A stretch of 64,000 nucleotides of DNA from Lewinellaceae bacterium (GTDB taxonomy: Bacteria > Bacteroidota > Bacteroidia > Chitinophagales > Saprospiraceae): contig JACJYA010000002.1 of the NCBI GenBank assembly GCA_020636315.1, positions 712,390-776,389 on the forward strand, given 5' to 3'. Below are positions 59,671 through 64,000 of the stretch, piece after piece; the first letter of the stretch is position 1, and every line of letters begins with the position of its first letter. The notes below the pieces were generated by a model that worked only from the letters and a program-made list of their open reading frames with translations, was not told the DNA's origin and ran no database searches. A program made the position numbers and the translations under genes.

Positions 59671-60750
59671 CTACCCCCAAGCCTTTCGCAGGAACCCGAT
59701 CCAGTTCTGATGAAGGATATTTTTGATATCGGTTTCGCTGTACCCTCGTTTTTCCAGCAAAGCCGGCAGTTTCTGCAGATCGGCAATGGTATCGATATCC
59801 GCCGGGCATTGTTCTTTACCGAAACCGCCGTCGAGGTCAGTGCCGAGGCCGACATGAGTTGCGTTTCCCGCCAGCTGGCAGATGTGGTCGATATGATCCG
59901 CCATTACCTCCAGGGTAAGCCCGGTATTTTCGGGCGTAGAAACGCCTCGCTCCCACCCCGGCTCCATCATCCAGGCGTCCAGAGGCATACCGATGACCGC
60001 CCCGCGGCCGATGAGTTCCCGGAGCTGCTCATCGCTGAACTGACGGTGGTGGGGCACCAGGCTGCGGCAGTTGCTGTGGCTGGCCCAGACGGGGCCATTG
60101 AAGTGATCCATGGCTTCCCGGAAGCTGTCGTCGCACAGGTGGGTGGCATCCAGGATGATGTTGAGCTCTTCCATTTTTCGGAGGAGCGCCCGTCCCTTCT
60201 CCCCTATCCCACCGGTAGCGTCGGTTCCCTGGGCGTAAGTCCCCGGGCCGTAGTGAGCCGGGCCGATGGCGCGAAGGCCCATCTCCCAGGCACGCTCCAC
60301 ATGATCGAGAGTAACCATGGAATCGGCGCCCTCCAGGCTGAGGATATAGCCGATGGGCTCGTCCGGAGCGGGGTTTTCCCAGCGTTTCAGATGGGCATTC
60401 AAAGACTCGATATCCACCACGGGGGTGAGTTGCCCGGCCTCTTCCATAGACCGGTACCAGGCCAGTTGAGCCTGCGTCATGGCCCAGGCCTGCTGCGGGG
60501 AATGCCAGCCGGGCAGCGGGTTTCCTTTTTTGACGTAGCGGGCGATCTGAGTAGCCACACACAGCCCTACCCGTCCCTCGCGCATAGCCGGAAAAGAGAC
60601 GGTGTTGTGCCCCCGGTCCGGTTTGTCCCGCATGCCTTTTTCGCTTTGGCGGATATCGGCCACCGGCCAGGTGAGGTCGCGGTTCCATTCCATGGCGTTC
60701 ATGGCCAGGTCGAGGTGGGCATCGAAGAGGAAGTAGGGTTCTTTTTTCAT
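59671..60750 (-). CDS. Membrane-dipeptidase family (M19 / renal dipeptidase-like) peptidase
   Basis: 359 residues without signal peptide, so cytosolic. FDAHLDLAMN (9-18) holds the His12-x-Asp14 zinc ligands; ILSLEGAD supplies the bridging Glu; ATHLCDD and WASHSNCR give further histidines; GLGTDLDGGFG is the conserved C-terminal substrate-site Asp segment. The family cleaves dipeptides, including L-D and D-amino-acid ends. It is the last gene of the GntP-RidA-PLP enzyme-dipeptidase run (36-bp gap to the PLP enzyme), so a role in releasing D-amino acids from peptides is plausible (inference). Confidence 0.88.
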   Translation of the reverse strand: MKKEPYFLFDAHLDLAMNAMEWNRDLTWPVADIRQSEKGMRDKPDRGHNTVSFPAMREGRVGLCVATQIARYVKKGNPLPGWHSPQQAWAMTQAQLAWYRSMEEAGQLTPVVDIESLNAHLKRWENPAPDEPIGYILSLEGADSMVTLDHVERAWEMGLRAIGPAHYGPGTYAQGTDATGGIGEKGRALLRKMEELNIILDATHLCDDSFREAMDHFNGPVWASHSNCRSLVPHHRQFSDEQLRELIGRGAVIGMPLDAWMMEPGWERGVSTPENTGLTLEVMADHIDHICQLAGNATHVGLGTDLDGGFGKEQCPADIDTIADLQKLPALLEKRGYSETDIKNILHQNWIGFLRKAWG

Positions 60751-60786
60751 GAATTATGTATTTGGGACTTTGCTGAAGCCATCTGT

Positions 60787-61884
60787 TTAAACCGCCCGCT
60801 CGCGGGCCACCACCGGCCACCGTTCCAACGCCCGGTTTCCTTCTACCGCCCATACCTGGCCGTGCAGGGCCATCGTCGGGCAGATGTGGCGGGGGATAGC
60901 ATAGAGGCAATCGCCCACCTCGTAATTGTCAGCCTCGGGAAAAGCAATAACCATGTGTTCTTCGCTGTGCACGGCCAGTTCGTATTCCGGAATGCCGAAA
61001 ATGGCGGCGCGCGGCGGCTGCATCTCCGAGGCAATCGCCTTGTGGCCCAGGTCCAGACAGAGTTTGTTCGTTCCGGGTTTGCTGGCCACCCGGGTAAAGG
61101 CGACAGCGGCGTGGAGGAAATCCATATCCCGGAACCTGGTGGAATACCCCGCATCCCAGAGCAGCGTGGTTCCGGGGCTCAGCGTTCGCTCGGGGTGCTG
61201 AGCGTGTATGGGGAAAGTAGGCGACCCGCCACAGATCACTTCCCCCGGCGCCAGGCCTTCGGCTTCCAGGATATCAATCATCTCCGTTACCGGGGCAAAG
61301 CAGGCGTCACAGGCCTTTTCCCGTTCCTCCCGGGAAGATATGTGAAGGTGGCCATCGTAAAGATGCAAACCCCGCGGGCGCAACCAGGGCGAACGGGCCA
61401 TGCTGCGATACAGCTCCAGCGCCTCCGGGCCGGGCTTGATGCCGGTGCGCTCCATGCCGACATCGAGGTCCAGGAAGACATCGAGAGGGTGGCCGTGGGC
61501 CCGGGCAGCCTCCTCCAGCCACCGGCATTGCCGCAGGTTATCCACAATGGCGGAAAAACGGATGCGGCCGTATTCTCCGATCAGCCGGAACAACTGCTCC
61601 ACCGCAGGGCCATATAGTGGATAAGCCATCAGAATATCTGCCGCGCCGGCCCCGGCCACCATTTTTGCTTCACTGATGGTCGCACATTTGAAGCGGTTAA
61701 TGCCGGCATCCAGCTGCATCTTTACGACCTGAGGCAGTTTGTGGGTCTTGACGTGCGGCCGCAGGCGCTCCGGGCTGCCCGCAACGGCGATCATGCGCCG
61801 GATGTTCTCGCAGATGCGATCCGGAAAAACCAGCATCGCAGGGGAAGGGACGTCGGATTCATTGGAAATCTGGTACCATTGCAT
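60787..61884 (-). CDS. D-serine dehydratase / D-threonine aldolase-like PLP enzyme (fold III)
   Basis: 365 residues. The alanine-racemase-like barrel starts at about 15, and RPHVKTHK (42-49) carries the PLP Schiff-base Lys46. HLYDGHLH and the GGSPTFP phosphate loop follow. The C-terminal domain ends with a PRHICPT metal site (His333, Cys335). In the family, an H-x-C pair is typical of zinc-dependent eukaryotic-type D-serine dehydratase, while the D-threonine aldolases usually have Asp (recalled, not checked). The product of D-serine dehydration is aminoacrylate, a RidA substrate, and ridA is the next gene upstream with only 3 bp between. Confidence 0.8.
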   Translation of the reverse strand: MQWYQISNESDVPSPAMLVFPDRICENIRRMIAVAGSPERLRPHVKTHKLPQVVKMQLDAGINRFKCATISEAKMVAGAGAADILMAYPLYGPAVEQLFRLIGEYGRIRFSAIVDNLRQCRWLEEAARAHGHPLDVFLDLDVGMERTGIKPGPEALELYRSMARSPWLRPRGLHLYDGHLHISSREEREKACDACFAPVTEMIDILEAEGLAPGEVICGGSPTFPIHAQHPERTLSPGTTLLWDAGYSTRFRDMDFLHAAVAFTRVASKPGTNKLCLDLGHKAIASEMQPPRAAIFGIPEYELAVHSEEHMVIAFPEADNYEVGDCLYAIPRHICPTMALHGQVWAVEGNRALERWPVVARERAV

Positions 61885-61887
61885 ATA

Positions 61888-62346
61888 TCAGTCTTTCAAT
61901 TCAAAAATAGCCTCAACTTCCACTGCCACTCCCCGGGGAAGGATCATCCCCACGGCGCTTCTCGCGCCTTTGCCGTTCTGCTCGCCCAGCAGTTCCACCA
62001 TCAGTTCGCTGAACCCGTTGATGACTTCGGGCTGGCTGCCGAAACCCGGCTCACAGTTCACCATGCCCAGGGTTTTGACGAGCCGTTTTATGCCATCAAG
62101 GCTACCGAGCTGAGCTTTGATCGTGGCCAGCATAGTCAGGCCTACCTGCCGGGCGGCCTTTCGGCCTTCTTCCACATTCATATCCTTACCCACCGTGCCG
62201 GTGATCAGCGAGCCGTCTGCCCTTACAGGGACCTGCCCGGAGACGTACAGCATTTTGCCGGCAATGACTACGGGATGGTAAATGCCGCCGGGTGGCGGCG
62301 GGGGTGGTAGTTGTAGCCCGAGTTCTTTGATCTTGGTTTCTATCAT
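61888..62346 (-). CDS. RidA/YjgF-family enamine/imine deaminase
   Basis: 152 residues. The RidA core shows GGIYHPVVIAGKMLYVSGQVPVRADGSLITGTVGKD and AARQVGLTMLATIKAQLGSLDGIKRLVKTLGMVNCEPGF. GKGARSAVGMILPRGVAVEVEAIFEL carries the Arg (near 130) that in active RidA binds the carboxylate of the imine substrate, and the closing Glu-Ala-Ile-Phe strand. The protein is cytosolic and trimeric in relatives. It hydrolyses reactive 2-aminoacrylate and related imines formed by PLP enzymes, which matches its position 3 bp from a D-serine-dehydratase-like gene. The N-terminal part (LQLPPPPPPGGIY) has a run of prolines. Confidence 0.9.
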   Translation of the reverse strand: MIETKIKELGLQLPPPPPPGGIYHPVVIAGKMLYVSGQVPVRADGSLITGTVGKDMNVEEGRKAARQVGLTMLATIKAQLGSLDGIKRLVKTLGMVNCEPGFGSQPEVINGFSELMVELLGEQNGKGARSAVGMILPRGVAVEVEAIFELKD

Positions 62347-62365
62347 AATAGATTATTTTAAGTCA

Positions 62366-63682
62366 TCAGACCCATATACTCAGCACCAGCACCCCCACCA
62401 GCCCCACCACCGAGACCGTTGTCTCCATAAGTGACCAGGTGGTGATCGTCTCCTTCACCGAAAGGTTGAAATATTCTTTGAACAACCAGAACCCACCGTC
62501 GTTGACGTGGGAGAAAAAGATGCTTCCCGCCCCGATAGCCAGCACCATCAGTTCCGGGGAAACACCGCCCTGGCCGACGAGAGGCAGGGCGATCCCCGCA
62601 GCCGTCATCCCGGACACGGTGGCCGACCCCACACTTACCCGGATGGTGGCGGCGATCAGCCAGGCCAACACCAGAGGCGACAACCCTGACCCCTTCATCA
62701 AATCGCCGATGTAATCGCTCACTCCGCTTTCCACCAGCACTTCCTTCAGCGAGCCGGCGCCGCCGATGATCAGGAGCACCATTGTGATACTGGCCACCGC
62801 CCTGGAGAGGGAATCGCTGATGTCGCTCATCTTCCGCCCCCTGCGAATGCCCAACAGATAAATGGCAACCAATACAGAGATCAGCATGGCCAGCACGGGA
62901 TCGCCCACCACATCCCCAATGCGGCGCACCAGGCTTTCTTCGTCAAAAAACAGGCGCAAAACGGCTGAAACCCCAATGAGGATGACCGGAAGCAAAGCCG
63001 CAAACAAACTGGCGCCAAATGACGGCAGCTGCTCTTCCGGGAGGAGCTCGGTATTGTAGAATTCCTTCAGCGGAGAAGGGTGGAGCTTCCTGGACCTTTT
63101 CGAAAAAATGGGCACTACCAGCACCGCCGCCGGAATGGCCAGCACAAGGCCCAGCAACAGGGTCAGGCCAATGTCCGCCTGAAACATCCCGGCAATGGCC
63201 GTCGGCGCCGGGTGCGGCGGCAGGAAGCCATGAGTCACCGACAGGGACGCCAGCATGGGCAACCCAACATACAACAGTGGTAACCGGGTGGAAGCCGCCA
63301 CCGTGAACACCAGGGGCACCATGATGACAAACCCCACGGTGTAAAACATCGGAATGCCGACGATCAGGCCGGTCAGCATCAATGCCCAGTGCACCCGCTG
63401 CAGGCCGAACGCCCGGACCAGCTTCTCCGTGATGTGCTGGGCCGCGCCACTGTCGGCCACCAGCTTGCCCAGCATGGCCCCGAAACCGAGGATCATGACC
63501 AGAGAGCTCAACGTGGCGCCTATGCCTTTCTGTATGGCATCCAGCGTATCCGGCACCGGCAGCCCCTCCGCCACCCCGACGAACAGCGAAACGAGAATAA
63601 AGGCGATAAAGGCATTGAACCGGGCTACGGTAATGAGCAGCAGCAGCAGCAGGACTCCCAGGAGGACGATGATCAGGGGCAT
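62366..63682 (-). CDS. GntP-family permease (gluconate / D-serine:H+ symporter type)
   Basis: 438 residues with about 12 helices. MLGKLVADSGAAQHITEKLVRAFG, FMLTGLIVGIPMFYTVGFVIMVPLVF-like segments and GFLPPHPAPTAIAGMF are typical of GntP/GntT/DsdX permeases, and SHVNDGGFWLFKEYFNLSVKET is the conserved C-terminal signature. The family imports gluconate and related acids; DsdX takes D-serine. As it is the first gene before RidA, a D-serine/D-threonine type enzyme and a dipeptidase, a D-hydroxyamino acid is the best-supported substrate here (inference). The gap to ridA is 19 bp. Confidence 0.9.
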   Translation of the reverse strand: MPLIIVLLGVLLLLLLITVARFNAFIAFILVSLFVGVAEGLPVPDTLDAIQKGIGATLSSLVMILGFGAMLGKLVADSGAAQHITEKLVRAFGLQRVHWALMLTGLIVGIPMFYTVGFVIMVPLVFTVAASTRLPLLYVGLPMLASLSVTHGFLPPHPAPTAIAGMFQADIGLTLLLGLVLAIPAAVLVVPIFSKRSRKLHPSPLKEFYNTELLPEEQLPSFGASLFAALLPVILIGVSAVLRLFFDEESLVRRIGDVVGDPVLAMLISVLVAIYLLGIRRGRKMSDISDSLSRAVASITMVLLIIGGAGSLKEVLVESGVSDYIGDLMKGSGLSPLVLAWLIAATIRVSVGSATVSGMTAAGIALPLVGQGGVSPELMVLAIGAGSIFFSHVNDGGFWLFKEYFNLSVKETITTWSLMETTVSVVGLVGVLVLSIWV

Positions 63683-64000
63683 GGGTGGATGGTTGTATTG
63701 TTAGATGGTTGTATTGTTAGATGGTTTGATGGGTGGATGGCTTCTCTATAGGCCCTGCCGGTTTCTACTCAGGGGCTATTCCAGCGAAGCAGCTGAAAGA
63801 TAAGAAAGTTAGGTTACTATCCTTGTTTTTTGAATTTGCGATTGCCTTCGCCTGCGAAAAACAGTATATTTACCACCATCAAAAGGCTTACCCAACTTGC
63901 TATTTCTTCCTCTGATGGCCTTTCAGAGGAGGATATTCGATTTATAGCCAGGAATAAATATTTGGGATGTGCAGAGCGCTTGTGCATTCCCAAAAATATG
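63683..64000. other. Window end: direct repeat and unassigned open frame
   Basis: TTGTATTGTTAGATGG is repeated directly at 63693-63708 and 63709-63724. From about 63842 a + frame stays open to the window edge (IKRLTQLAISSSDGLSEEDI...), possibly the start of a gene with TATATTTA (63865-63872) as a -7-like box, but no clear ATG is present. Confidence 0.3.

Noticed and set aside
59587..61617. 676-codon plus-strand open frame
   Set aside because: It is antisense to the dipeptidase and PLP-enzyme genes, whose active-site motifs are complete; the frame is a by-product of high G+C codon use.

Overview
The window looks like a chromosome segment of a Bacteroidota bacterium, most likely a marine or wastewater Saprospiria-type organism (inference). 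The evidence is a type IX secretion C-terminal sorting domain on at least two exported proteins, several matches to the Bacteroidota primary sigma promoter (TTTG - spacer - TAnnTTTG), an AraC-fused hybrid two-component sensor, LytS/LytTR signalling, and an expansion of about 800-residue MacB/FtsX-type permeases. I see no rRNA, tRNA, CRISPR array, phage or complete insertion sequence.

Layout. 1-4.9 kb (+): end of a FIST-domain sensor, a cytoplasmic histidine kinase, a YegP-like protein, a P-loop sulfotransferase-like protein paired with a class IV aminotransferase, and a leaderless metal-receptor-fold protein. 5.2-11 kb: a secreted subtilase (+), then on the minus strand a saccharopine-dehydrogenase-like enzyme, an ADP-ribosylglycohydrolase and a PPi-type phosphofructokinase. 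11.3-16.2 kb (+): NTF2-like protein, dihaem cytochrome c, cupin, a large lipoprotein and a ZIP metal transporter. 16.2-18.7 kb (-): the first FtsX-type permease. 19.2-25.8 kb: a membrane-bound [NiFe] uptake hydrogenase (small and large subunits, cytochrome b, maturation protease, all -) facing a divergent + run of a small exported protein, hypA, hypB and hypC. The small subunit has the two extra cysteines of oxygen-tolerant enzymes, and the divergent promoter region holds FNR-like and CRP-like palindromes.

25.8-44.5 kb (-): a lipoprotein, two tandem CotH-like/beta-helix membrane proteins, two FtsX-type permeases, an S41 protease, an AraC-type hybrid sensor, a small membrane protein and a LytS/LytTR pair. 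44.9-46.1 kb (+): a serine beta-lactamase-like hydrolase. 46.1-59.4 kb (-): three permeases behind one ATPase, a secreted T9SS protein and a further permease. 59.7-63.7 kb (-): an operon of GntP-type permease, RidA, a D-serine/D-threonine-type PLP enzyme and an M19 dipeptidase, which together read as D-amino-acid utilisation.

The most striking unexplained signal is regulatory. Three leftward transcription units of the permease system (S41 protease at 38.8 kb, ATPase at 54.5 kb, lone permease at 59.4 kb) share one upstream layout: a sigma-54-like -24/-12 element, and 53-65 bp further upstream a pair of 16-bp palindromes (TGTKCR-N4-YGVACA) set 21-22 bp apart. This looks like a sigma-54/enhancer-binding-protein regulon. 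The intergenic regions also hold small mobile-element-like DNA: two near-identical 140-bp elements with 12-bp terminal inverted repeats and 7-bp flanking duplications, a different 112-bp element with a 9-bp duplication, a 164-bp nested palindrome, and three copies of another dispersed repeat.
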